A stretch of DNA of 64,000 bases from contig NC_015389.1 of assembly GCF_000195315.1 (NCBI RefSeq), positions 1,984,001-2,048,000 on the forward strand, in the 5' to 3' direction. The position numbers were made by a program, and so were the translations under genes. Positions within the stretch are counted from its first letter, which is position 1, and every line of letters begins with the position of its first letter. This DNA is from Coriobacterium glomerans PW2. GTDB taxonomy: Bacteria > Actinomycetota > Coriobacteriia > Coriobacteriales > Coriobacteriaceae. The notes beneath the pieces are model-generated. The model saw only the letters and a program-made list of their open reading frames with translations. It ran no database searches and had not been told where the DNA came from. Below are positions 37,763 through 46,167 of this stretch, piece by piece.

Positions 37763-39355
37763 TCAGCATGTCCTTTCATTCAGATGGATGTCCGCAGAGC
37801 CATTCTGCTTCACCGGGACGCAATTTGTCATATAGCGCATGAGCTCCTCTTGATCGGTGTCCCTCGCATTCAAGCAAGCCGTGATGCATCCCTCGCACAT
37901 AGTGTAGATGCGATCGCAGATGCCGAGCAGTTCCGGCAGCTCTGATGAGATGACCACGACAGCGCTGCCGCTGTCCGCGAGCTGATCGATGATCTCGTAG
38001 ATATCCAACTTGGCCCCGACATCGATACCGCGCGTCGGCTCATCGAGGATCAAGACCTTGGGAGCTGTCGCCATCCATTTGGCGAGCACCACTTTCTGCT
38101 GGTTTCCGCCGGACAGATTGCTCGCTGGCATCTCGACCGTCGGGCACTTGATCCGAAATTCATTGCGGTACCTCTGCGATACCGCTCTCTCTCTATCGCA
38201 GTCGATCACACTTCGCCAGCTCAGGCTTTTGAGACTCGCTAGTGAGATGTTCTCGCGGATCGTCATCAAGAGGTCGAGTCCGTACGTCTTCCTGTCCTCG
38301 GTCGCGTATGCGACACCGTGATCGATAGCGGACCGGACGGTGGGAAATGAGACTTCTCTGCCCTCCAGATACAGCTTGCCGGATGCGCGCACCCCGTATT
38401 GGCGACCGAACACGCTCATCGCCATCTCGGTCCTGCCGGCTCCGATCAGGCCTGTCAGACCGACGATCTCCCCTGCTCGCGCATTCAGGCACACGTTCTC
38501 CGCCACCAGCCGCTTCTCATCAAGCGGATGATGGACGCACCAGTTCTCGATTCGAAAGACCTCATCTCCTATATTCGGGATGTGCTCGGGATACAGATTG
38601 GTCAAGGGACGGCCGACCATATCTCGAATCAGCCTATCCTGATCGAGCGGCTGCTCCTCCGTGATCGTCATGGTCGATATGGTCTTGCCGTCACGAATAA
38701 CCTGAACCTCATCAGCCGAGGCTGCTATCTCGTTGAGCTTGTGGGAGATGATGATGGCGGTGATGCCCTTGTTGCGCCGCAGGTCATCGATCAAACGAAG
38801 CAGATGCCCGGAATCCTCGTCGTTCAGCGCGGCTGTCGGCTCGTCCAAGATCATCAGCCTGACGTCTTTGGTCAGCGCCTTGGCGATCTCAACGAGCTGC
38901 TGCTTGCCCACGCCGATATTCGCGATCAGGGTATCCGGGCTCTCATGCAACCCGACCGCCTCGAGCGCCTTTGCCGCGGATGCACGTTGCGCATCGTCGT
39001 CGACCTTGATGCCCTTCTTAATCGGGTTGCCTAAAAAGATGTTGTCGGCGATGCTCATATAGGGAACCAGCGCGAGCTCCTGATGGATGATGACGATTCC
39101 CTGGCTCTCCGAGTCCCTGATGCTCTTGAACTGGCAGGGCTTTCCTCTATAGAGAATGTCCCCCTCGTAGCTTCCGTACGGATATACACCGGACAGCACG
39201 TTCATGAGGGTGGACTTGCCCGCACCGTTCTCTCCGCACACCGAGAAGATCTGCCCCTGTCGCACGGTGATGTTGACGTCATCCAGAGCGACGACGGGAC
39301 CAAAGCGCTTCGTGATATGGCGCATTTGCAATATGACATCATGCCCGTTACTCAC
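37763..39355 (-). CDS. sugar ABC transporter ATP-binding protein (XylG/MmsA-like)
   Basis: A 530-residue tandem ATPase. The N-terminal half has Walker A GENGAGKSTL (~40), signature in NIGVGKQQLVEIAKAL (~150) and Walker B LMILDEPTAAL. The C-terminal half has an altered Walker A (GLIGAGRTEMAMS), signature LSGGNQQKVVLAKWM (~405) and Walker B VLILDEPTRGIDVG. Both halves fit the CUT2 class for pentoses and other monosaccharides. It lies between the binding protein and the permease in one operon. Confidence 0.95.
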   Translation of the reverse strand: MSNGHDVILQMRHITKRFGPVVALDDVNITVRQGQIFSVCGENGAGKSTLMNVLSGVYPYGSYEGDILYRGKPCQFKSIRDSESQGIVIIHQELALVPYMSIADNIFLGNPIKKGIKVDDDAQRASAAKALEAVGLHESPDTLIANIGVGKQQLVEIAKALTKDVRLMILDEPTAALNDEDSGHLLRLIDDLRRNKGITAIIISHKLNEIAASADEVQVIRDGKTISTMTITEEQPLDQDRLIRDMVGRPLTNLYPEHIPNIGDEVFRIENWCVHHPLDEKRLVAENVCLNARAGEIVGLTGLIGAGRTEMAMSVFGRQYGVRASGKLYLEGREVSFPTVRSAIDHGVAYATEDRKTYGLDLLMTIRENISLASLKSLSWRSVIDCDRERAVSQRYRNEFRIKCPTVEMPASNLSGGNQQKVVLAKWMATAPKVLILDEPTRGIDVGAKLDIYEIIDQLADSGSAVVVISSELPELLGICDRIYTMCEGCITACLNARDTDQEELMRYMTNCVPVKQNGSADIHLNERTC

Positions 39356-39435
39356 GAGTCCTCCTGAGATTCATTGTATACACGCACGGGTGCCCGCCCT
39401 TTTTGACCTCGGGCGCGGCACGCTGGGCTCAACGT

Positions 39436-40587
39436 CTACAAGCCCGCATCAGCGGCTGAGATGTAGCCCGAGTCGACCAGTTCCTTTTTGACGTTGCTCT
39501 TGTCAACGGAAATCGGCTTCAGCAGAACGGAGGGTACGTCTTTGTTCCCGTTGTTGAAGGTATCCTTCGCCTCGGGTTTTTTGCCGTCGACCATGTCCTT
39601 GATGAGCTCTGCTGTGGTCTTGGCAAGCTCTCTTGTGTCCTTGTAGACGGTCATTGCCTGCTTGCCCTGTACAATTGCCTGAACATTGGCTTTTTCGGCA
39701 TCTTGACCCGTGATGATCGGGAAATAGCTCCACCCGGCTCCCTCGACGGCGTTCACGGTCCCCAGGGCGATGGCATCGTTGGGTGCCAATACCGCGTCGA
39801 GCTTGGTGCCATCGTTGTAGAACGAGTTGATGCGGTTCTCCATTTCGGCTTGGCCCTTTTGGCGGTCCCAGTTGTCGATGCCGATGGATTGCCACTCATC
39901 TTGCGATGTCGGGATCTTGCCGGACTTGGACTTGAGCACTCCGGAGTCGAAATACGTCCCGAGTACCGACCATGAGCCCTGATAGTAGTACTTCGCATTG
40001 TTGTCAGTCGGGGACCCGGACATGAGCTCGACATTGAACGGCCCTTTCTTGCCGTCTTCCAAGCCGAGCTTGTCAACGATGTAGCGCCCCTGCATCTTGC
40101 CGACCTCGTCCAGCGAGAACGTCGTGTAGTAATCCACGGCGTCGGTGTTCATGATCAAGCGGTCATAGGCGATGATCTTGGCACCGTTGGCTGCCGCCTG
40201 CTCGACTGCCGCGCCGGTCGCTGTTCCGTCGATGGAGGCGACAACGATGTAGTTGGCGCCTTGGTTGGCCATATTCTGTATCTGCGAGGACTGCAGATCG
40301 GTCTTGCCGTCCGCGAACTGGAGCGTTACCTCATAACCGTACTCCTCGAGCTTCTTCTTCAGGTTGTCCCCGTCGATCTGCCAGCGCTCAAGCTGCTGCT
40401 CGGGCATGGAGATGCCCACGCTGACCTTGGATGATCCGCTGCTGCCGTTCTTTGACGCATCGTCTCCGCGCGTGCCGCCGCAGGCGGCAAGCGGCACCAC
40501 CATGCCGGCGACCACGGCCGCGCACATCCCCTTTACGAACTGCTTTCTCGTCATGCCGGTGTTCTGATTGCTCGATAGCTTTTCCAT
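39436..40587 (-). CDS. sugar-binding lipoprotein of CUT2 ABC transporter (ChvE/XylF-like)
   Basis: A 383-residue extracellular binding protein. The signal peptide contains MTRKQFVKGM and ends in the lipobox LAACGG (Cys ~36). A low-complexity Gly/Ser/Asn linker follows, then the periplasmic-binding fold: VGISMPEQQLERW, NGAKIIAYDRLI and VLAPNDAIALGTVNA. The EQQLERW and NTDAVDYYTTFS parts match ChvE/multiple-sugar-binding proteins. The N-terminal RK-x-FV is not a clear Tat motif. It captures xylose-like sugars outside the cell. The ATG has GAAGGGG 5 nt upstream. Confidence 0.93.
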   Translation of the reverse strand: MEKLSSNQNTGMTRKQFVKGMCAAVVAGMVVPLAACGGTRGDDASKNGSSGSSKVSVGISMPEQQLERWQIDGDNLKKKLEEYGYEVTLQFADGKTDLQSSQIQNMANQGANYIVVASIDGTATGAAVEQAAANGAKIIAYDRLIMNTDAVDYYTTFSLDEVGKMQGRYIVDKLGLEDGKKGPFNVELMSGSPTDNNAKYYYQGSWSVLGTYFDSGVLKSKSGKIPTSQDEWQSIGIDNWDRQKGQAEMENRINSFYNDGTKLDAVLAPNDAIALGTVNAVEGAGWSYFPIITGQDAEKANVQAIVQGKQAMTVYKDTRELAKTTAELIKDMVDGKKPEAKDTFNNGNKDVPSVLLKPISVDKSNVKKELVDSGYISAADAGL

Positions 40588-40684
40588 GGATTCCCCTTCG
40601 CTCGTGTCGGTGGCGGAGATCTCCGTCCTTTTGATTCATCTACGTGGCACTTCCGGGCTGACCTTTCGCGGAGCATAGCATATA

Positions 40685-40698
40685 GTTTATTGATTTAC
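40685..40698. promoter_or_regulatory. operator-like site upstream of the sugar ABC operon
   Basis: GTTTATTGATTTAC lies ~100 bp before the binding-protein start, next to TATGCTATGCT on the minus strand, which could be its -10. It resembles the site at 34539. The remainder of 40588-40907 contains no gene; it is the promoter region shared with the divergent GIY-YIG gene. Confidence 0.35.
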
Positions 40699-40907
40699 CA
40701 AAATGGGAACGCGACTGCTCGGTGAAAGGTAGCTTTCGGTGCGCGAGCTGCAGACAGCGCCGGCGGCCCTGCAACAGAATCGCAGGCTCGCGGGGCTGTC
40801 TCAGATGAGCGAGCGGATCGACACCCAGGGATCCTCAACTCGCGATCTATGCTACACTGCGATCCATTCACTCTGAAATCAGCATTGCTTCGCAGAAGGT
40901 CACCTCG

Positions 40908-41435
40908 ATGCCCGTTCGTTTCCCACCATCGGATCTCGCAGCCCTGTCTGACCTCATCCCTCTCATTCTTGTCTTCTTCCTCGCAGCAGCTATCGCCCTG
41001 CGTGCGGTCCGACTTCTTTCGCCCTCGAGCCTCAAACGCACCATGCGACGCGGATCGCCGATAGCCGCCGAGGAGTTCCTGCGCGACTGGATCACCTCCA
41101 AAAGCGGCGGGCGAGCCTCGGCGGGCTACAAGACCCTGGATCGCCCCGGGTGCTATGTGATCCTGACCAATCCCAAGCGCTGGAGCTTGCGCCGTCGCGC
41201 TCATGACAACGTATACGTGGGCCAATCGCTGCGCGTCTGCACGCGCGTCAGGCAACATCTGACCGGGCACGGCAACGGCAACGTCTTCGCAGACGTTCGC
41301 AACGGCGATCGGGTCTTCGTCCGCATCTTCTGCTGCCGGCACTCCAGACTCAACGAGCTGGAGCGTCGGCTCATCGCCCGCTACCATGCCATCGAATCGT
41401 ATAACGACACATTGGGCGGATCGGCGCGGCGCTGA
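40908..41435 (+). CDS. membrane-anchored GIY-YIG nuclease-like protein
   Basis: A 175-residue protein. One membrane helix lies near residues 14-36 (ALSDLIPLILVFFLAAAIAL). From ~residue 78 comes a GIY-YIG domain: PGCYVILTN in place of GIY, VYVGQSLRVCTRVRQHL for YIG plus the catalytic Arg, and the metal Glu in RLNELERRLIARY. The final Asn is in YNDTLGG. Such domains cut DNA, but a membrane-tethered form is unusual; DNA uptake, surveillance or a non-nuclease role are possible. The ATG has AGAAGG upstream. It stands alone, divergent from the ABC operon. Confidence 0.72.
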   Translation: MPVRFPPSDLAALSDLIPLILVFFLAAAIALRAVRLLSPSSLKRTMRRGSPIAAEEFLRDWITSKSGGRASAGYKTLDRPGCYVILTNPKRWSLRRRAHDNVYVGQSLRVCTRVRQHLTGHGNGNVFADVRNGDRVFVRIFCCRHSRLNELERRLIARYHAIESYNDTLGGSARR

Positions 41436-41474
41436 GGCACCTCTTGAAATCGCTGAGGAAGGATCGCTCGCAGG

Positions 41475-41884
41475 GTATCCTCCACTCTGACCGTCTACCA
41501 CGACGGCCAGTTCTGGGTGGGGGTGTTCAATCACGTCGAGGACTGGCGGCTCCCGGCGTGCCGCGTCATGCTCGGCGCGGAGCCGTCGAACGAGCAGGGT
41601 CAGAGCCTCATATGCAAGGGCTGCAACGGCCTGCGCTTCACCGAGGCCGCGTTGTGCGCCGATGCGCCCAAGATCGCCGCCAACCCCAAGCGCCGGCAGC
41701 GCGAGGCGGCGCGAGAGCTGCGGCAGAATGGTTCGTTTACCAAGGCCCAGCAGGCCATGTCGCAGGAGCGCGAAATGTCCGCCCAGCAGCGCAAGGCCGG
41801 CGCCCGCGAGCGCCGCGAAACCAAAAAGCGCGAGCGATTCGAGCTTCGTCAGGGAAACGCAAACGGAAGCACCAGGGCAAATAG
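41475..41884 (+). pseudogene. DUF2992 (YjdF-like) protein, start lost and frameshifted
   Basis: The frame reads STLTVYHDGQFWVGVFNHVEDW, then GAEPSNEQGQSLI and NPKRRQREAAREL, a charged-helix protein of the YjdF family. There is no ATG/GTG/TTG where the family starts: the codon before SSTLTVYHDG is GTA (41475), perhaps a lost GTG. Near 41852 one base is missing, so FELRQ is followed out of frame by the family's end KRKRKHQGK and stop at 41884. A GTG at 41517 could start a shortened protein, but the frame would then run on to the tRNA gene. Two lesions argue for decay. Confidence 0.6.
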
Positions 41885-42104
41885 CGCCGATCCGCACGTC
41901 TCCGCTCACCATGAACCGCGCATCTGCAGCGCCCTGCGTCCCCTGCATGGCCGCCGAGAGCGTCCCTTGCCAAGTCAACTGTCCGCTCAGGACCGAGCAT
42001 GTCGCATGGAAGGGGCTTGGACAGCGGTCTTCGCCGAAGCACCAATACGAGCACCTGTTTTTCAGGTCACATTGTGGCAAAGAGACTGTCGGGTCGGTGG
42101 CAAC

Positions 42105-42140
42105 GAAAAATCCCCGACCCGTTTTCACAGGTCAGGGACT
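42105..42140 (-). terminator. intrinsic terminator after tRNA-fMet
   Basis: On the minus strand TCCCTGACC pairs with GGGTCGGGGA across a 9-nt loop, followed by TTTTTC. It lies 8 bp after the tRNA 3' end and would end that transcript. Confidence 0.8.
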
Positions 42141-42147
42141 TTGTTTT

Positions 42148-42224
42148 TGGTCGCGGGGACAGGATTTGAACCTATGACCTCCGGGTTATGAGCCCGGCGA
42201 GCTACCAGACTGCTCCACCCCGCA
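42148..42224 (-). tRNA. initiator tRNA-Met (CAT)
   Basis: A 77-nt cloverleaf with encoded CCA. Anticodon CAT sits in the loop CTCATAA, on a stem holding three consecutive G-C pairs (GGG/CCC), which marks the bacterial initiator. The D stem is GAGC/GCTC with A11-U24. The first acceptor pair is U1-G72, a wobble in place of the usual C1-A72 mismatch, keeping the weak end that formylase needs. The T loop is TTCAAAT. Confidence 0.92.
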
Positions 42225-42441
42225 ATGTGAAGCGCGCTTTGATGCGCAAGAATTTATAGTACGGGTGCTCTCTTACGAACGCAAGCTTTCTTTTGACTCG
42301 ATCACATAAATCCATATTTGAAATGAGGGCTTCATAACCGAAATCAAAAACTTGAGCCCGATGCAACGAATATGGATACAATGGCCAGCAGTGCCCCACC
42401 AACAACGGATGCACCGACGACATCTTGAAACGGAGATCATC

Positions 42442-43206
42442 ATGCTGCTTGCGATCGATATGGGCAACACGCAAACCGCCCTCGGGCTCTTTGACGGCGA
42501 CGTGCTCGTGCGTTCGTGGCGCATGCCTACCGACCGCACCTTTACAAGCGACGAGATCCACGTGCGTCTGGATGGATACTTTCGCATGTGTGATATGAAA
42601 CTCAGCAGCGTGGACGCCGTCGCCTTCGCCGGCGTCGTACCCGAGCTGACGCGAGAGTGGTTCACCGTCGCACGGCGACTCTCGACATCGGTGGTCGTGA
42701 TCGGGGCGGACACGGAAGGAGTCACCAAGATCCATGCGCGCAACCCCGAGGAGATCGGCGCGGATCGCATCGCCAACGCCGTTGGCGCCGAGAAGCTCTA
42801 CGGAGCTCCCTCCATCGTCGTCGATTTCGGTACGGCGACAAACATCGATGTGGTGGACCCGCAGGGCTACTACATCGGCGGTGCCATAGCCCCGGGCATC
42901 CGCATCTCCGCTGATGCGCTGGCGGCGCGCGCCGCGCGCCTCGCGAGCATTCCGCTGGAGGCTCCCGCCCATATGATCGGGCGCACCACCGCCGAGGCCA
43001 TGCAGGTCGGTATCGTTGTGGGTGGAGCGGCCATGGTTGAAGGTCTGATCAAGCGAATCCGAAACGAACTGGGGGCCCCCCACTGCCACGTGATCGCAAC
43101 AGGTGGGCTCGCCGGTGTCATCGCCGGCTCGACAGACGTGTTCGATGCGATGGATGCGCAACTCACCCTCAAGGGAATCAGTGAGATCTACCGTCGCATG
43201 AGCTGA
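42442..43206 (+). CDS. coaX: type III pantothenate kinase
   Basis: A 254-residue CoaX, which phosphorylates pantothenate in the first step of coenzyme A synthesis. The N-terminal ATP motif LLAIDMGNTQTALGLF is clear. Pantothenate-binding and catalytic residues lie in GADRIANAVGAEKLYG and VVDFGTATNIDVVD; ATGGLAGVIAG is the last ATP loop. The start is the ATG at 42442 with CGGAG upstream. The upstream extension of the open frame is AT-richer and unlikely to be coding. Confidence 0.95.
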   Translation: MLLAIDMGNTQTALGLFDGDVLVRSWRMPTDRTFTSDEIHVRLDGYFRMCDMKLSSVDAVAFAGVVPELTREWFTVARRLSTSVVVIGADTEGVTKIHARNPEEIGADRIANAVGAEKLYGAPSIVVDFGTATNIDVVDPQGYYIGGAIAPGIRISADALAARAARLASIPLEAPAHMIGRTTAEAMQVGIVVGGAAMVEGLIKRIRNELGAPHCHVIATGGLAGVIAGSTDVFDAMDAQLTLKGISEIYRRMS

Positions 43207-43224
43207 GCGGCGGCCCGTAGCCGA

Positions 43225-44967
43225 CTACAGGTTCCCGAGCTCTCCGGTCACGTGGCCCACGCGCTGTTCGGGTTCAAGCACCTCGACACCCTCATAGCGG
43301 AAGAACCTCGCCGGATCATGCATGAGATCCTCAAGAGGGACGAGTACGAAATCGCGCTCTCCGAGCTTCGGATGAGGAAGACGCAGCTTGTCTCCGCCAT
43401 GGATCTCGCCGTCCATCCAGAGCAGATCGCAATCGATGACCCTGGGACCATTCGGGCGCGCGCTGCGCGTGCGGTTGCGACCGAGCCTGTCCTCGACCTT
43501 GAGCAGCTCGTTCAGCAGTACCAAAGGAGCGAGCTCGGTTTTGATCTCGATAACCGCGTTGGCAAAGGAGTCCTGCCGACGCATGTATGCCGGTTCGCTC
43601 TCGTAGATGCGCGAACAGCTCGAGACGCAGGTGAGCGGGATCTCGGCGATGAGATCGCGGGCTTGCCGGACGTTCTCCATCCGCTTTCCCATATTGGAGC
43701 CGAGCGCGACGAACGCGCGCCGCGGCTGGGGGCGCGCCGCGGCCCAGAAGCCGTTGAGGAACTGAGCGAAGCCTGCGACATCGTGAACCCGCACGATGTT
43801 CGCTCCGTTCTCGATCGCACCGAGACACATGCCGAACGTTGCCGCATCGCGCTTGGTGGCCTCGTCGACATCGCTGATCGTTCCGACGAAACGCTTGCGC
43901 GAAACCGCGCACAGCAGCGGATATCCCAGCGAGACGATCTTGGCGGTCTCTCGGATGACGATGATGTCCTCGTTGATGGTCTTGCCGAAACCGGCTCCCG
44001 GATCGATGCAGATGCGCTCCCTCTCGACGCCCGCATGCATGAGGGCGCGCGCCTGGTCGGAAAGAAATCCCATGACGCGACGCATGATGGGCGCCGAATC
44101 CGGAAGCGTGAATCGCCGCAGCTGCGAGGTTCCGACATAGGCATCTTCTCGTTTGGCGCTTCGACGCATGATGTCTGCGAGATGATCATTTTGCATGGGT
44201 TCGGGAGCATCGACGACCGGGCTCGCCGCGATCGCCTCAACGGAGACCGCATCGGTCGCGTCCTCGGCTGCTGAAGAGGGCTCGGTCAGCACCTCGCCTG
44301 AGGCTACGGCAACGGTCGGCGCGGGCTCGTTCTCGACCTTGGCGGCGAGCGGACCGTTCGAGCCGTCCTGCAACGGCAGCTCTATCTGGATCGGCTTCAC
44401 GCCGATCGCGCCTGTCACCGTGCTCGACTTCCCTCGCTCAGCGGCTTCGCGAGCCTTCTGCGCCACGAATGCGGCGGCAGAGGTGTCGAGCTGCACCGGA
44501 GTGTGCGTTCGCACCGGCTCGACGATCTCCCCGGCATGCATGATGATGACGCCGCAGGTGTTCGTCTTGACGAACTCGACCATCTTGGGGTCGGTGAAGC
44601 CGGTCACGTCGTTCACGATGGAGGCGCCCGTGCGCACAGCGGCCTTCGCGACCTCGACGTGACGGGTGTCGATCGAAACGATGGCACCGTGAGCGACGAG
44701 TTCGCGCACGACGGGCAAGACGCGCTTGGCCTCCTCATCGGCTCCGACGGGCGTGAAATTGGGCCGCGTCGACTCGCCTCCCACATCGATGATGTCGGCT
44801 CCTTCATCCAGCATCTTGAGGCCGTGCGCGATCGCCGCATCCGGATCGAGATAGGAGCCCCCGTCGCTGAACGAATCGGGAGTGACGTTCAGGATCCCCA
44901 TGATGCGCGGACGGTCGAACTTGAGCTCGAACTTTCCGCATCGCCATGTCTTGCTGTCACGTGCCAT
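43225..44967 (-). CDS. folP-folK: fused dihydropteroate synthase / HPPK (FolP-FolK)
   Basis: A 580-residue bifunctional folate enzyme. The FolP half has GILNVTPDSFSDGG (~25), DVGGESTRPN (~62) and SIVNDVTGF (~115), then DPGAGFGKT (~320) and SRKRFVG (~350). Between MHAG (~140) and the rest is an insertion of about 140 residues rich in Ala, Glu, Pro and Val that FolP normally lacks. The FolK half begins at RRAFVALGSNMG (~410) and has NRTRSARPNGPRVIDCDLLW and LPHPKLGERDFVLVPL. Together they join pterin to p-aminobenzoate. The start is the ATG at 44967 with AAAGGA 6 nt away. Confidence 0.93.
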   Translation of the reverse strand: MARDSKTWRCGKFELKFDRPRIMGILNVTPDSFSDGGSYLDPDAAIAHGLKMLDEGADIIDVGGESTRPNFTPVGADEEAKRVLPVVRELVAHGAIVSIDTRHVEVAKAAVRTGASIVNDVTGFTDPKMVEFVKTNTCGVIIMHAGEIVEPVRTHTPVQLDTSAAAFVAQKAREAAERGKSSTVTGAIGVKPIQIELPLQDGSNGPLAAKVENEPAPTVAVASGEVLTEPSSAAEDATDAVSVEAIAASPVVDAPEPMQNDHLADIMRRSAKREDAYVGTSQLRRFTLPDSAPIMRRVMGFLSDQARALMHAGVERERICIDPGAGFGKTINEDIIVIRETAKIVSLGYPLLCAVSRKRFVGTISDVDEATKRDAATFGMCLGAIENGANIVRVHDVAGFAQFLNGFWAAARPQPRRAFVALGSNMGKRMENVRQARDLIAEIPLTCVSSCSRIYESEPAYMRRQDSFANAVIEIKTELAPLVLLNELLKVEDRLGRNRTRSARPNGPRVIDCDLLWMDGEIHGGDKLRLPHPKLGERDFVLVPLEDLMHDPARFFRYEGVEVLEPEQRVGHVTGELGNL

Positions 44968-45315
44968 GAGCGTCCTTTCACGTACTCCCGCCGAGCCCTT
45001 TTGCCGGGCCGGTCTGGTACAGGTGATATGCAACTCACTCTATTGTATCCAGACATATCGGCTCACAACGAAACACCACCGCGATGACGCAAGAATTAGT
45101 CAGATTCGATAGGAGATTTCAACGGAGGTGCGCATTGACGGCCCTGAACGGAGGCCATATGCGATCAAAACATAGTACGATAGGGTACCGGTGACGCGAG
45201 ATGCGAGTCAGCCGTTCCGCGCGAAGAACACGGCCGAGATCTCATCGCGGCCGTCAGGAACCGCCTCGACCTGTGATCGAGCGGCCGTCCAGATCGATTC
45301 GTCGGAAGGATCGCC
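44968..45315. other. intergenic region, divergent promoters only
   Basis: 348 bp between folP-folK and the exonuclease gene. A TACGAT (~45176) could be a -10 for the exonuclease. An inverted repeat ACGGCC/GGCCGT lies near 45231-45270. No gene is convincing. Confidence 0.35.
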
Positions 45316-46167
45316 ATGCCAGACATGCAACGCGCCGGCTCCCAACCTGAGCGGGCTGACGAGCGGATATATCGATTCGCTTCTTGGAATGTGAACGGCC
45401 TGCGCGCGCTCATGAAGAAGGAGCCGGACTTCAGCGAGATCGCCGCGAGCCTCAATGCCGATATCCTGGCCATTCAAGAGACGAAGCTTCAGGAGGGCCA
45501 GATCGATCTCGATCTGGCCGGATACCATCAGACGTGGAGCTATGCCGCGCGCAAGGGCTATTCCGGCACGGCGGTGTTTTCCCGCGAGCAGCCGATCCGG
45601 ACGCTGAGAGCAGATGCCATGCTGGATGTCGTCGAGGGCGGCGAGTTGCTCGAGCCTGCGATACGAGAGGGGCGCGTGTGCGCCCTTGAGTTCGAGCGCT
45701 TCTGGTTCGCGGACGTCTACACGCCCAACTCGCAAGACGGGCTCGCGCGGCTTCCGGTGCGCTTGGCGTGGGACGAAGCCTACCGCGCGTTTTTGAAGCA
45801 GCTGGAGCGCATGGGAGACAAACCTGTTGTCACCTGCGGCGACTTCAATGTGGCGCACAACGAGATAGACCTCAGGAATCCCAAGTCGAACCGCGGGAAC
45901 GCCGGCTTCTCAGATGAGGAGCGAGCGAGCTTCAGCAGGCTGCTCGAAGCCGGCTTCACCGACACGTTCCGCTATCTGTATCCGGACGTGCGCGATGCCT
46001 ACAGCTGGTGGAGCTATCGGTTCCATGCGCGCCGAACCAACGCCGGCTGGCGCATCGACTACTTCCTCGTGAGCGACTCCGTACGAGATCGCATCGTGGA
46101 GGCGACGATACGCCAGGACGTCTTCGGCTCCGACCACTGCCCGGTGGAACTCGTCATCGCGCTCTAG
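45316..46167 (+). CDS. xth: exodeoxyribonuclease III
   Basis: A 283-residue AP endonuclease/exonuclease of base-excision repair. All family motifs are visible in order: SWNVNGLRA (~25), IQETKLQ (~60), VYTPNSQ (~130), TCGDFNVAH (~175), GWRIDYFLVS (~245) and SDHCPVELVI at the end. They hold the metal Glu, the Asp/Asn pair and the catalytic His. The ATG has GGAAGGA 6-7 nt upstream. Its end overlaps the convergent antiporter gene by 14 bp. Confidence 0.95.
   Translation: MPDMQRAGSQPERADERIYRFASWNVNGLRALMKKEPDFSEIAASLNADILAIQETKLQEGQIDLDLAGYHQTWSYAARKGYSGTAVFSREQPIRTLRADAMLDVVEGGELLEPAIREGRVCALEFERFWFADVYTPNSQDGLARLPVRLAWDEAYRAFLKQLERMGDKPVVTCGDFNVAHNEIDLRNPKSNRGNAGFSDEERASFSRLLEAGFTDTFRYLYPDVRDAYSWWSYRFHARRTNAGWRIDYFLVSDSVRDRIVEATIRQDVFGSDHCPVELVIAL

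Noticed and set aside
40695-42128. 477-codon minus-strand frame over the GIY-YIG and DUF2992 genes
   Set aside because: It is the shadow of the two plus-strand genes and has no recognisable domain.
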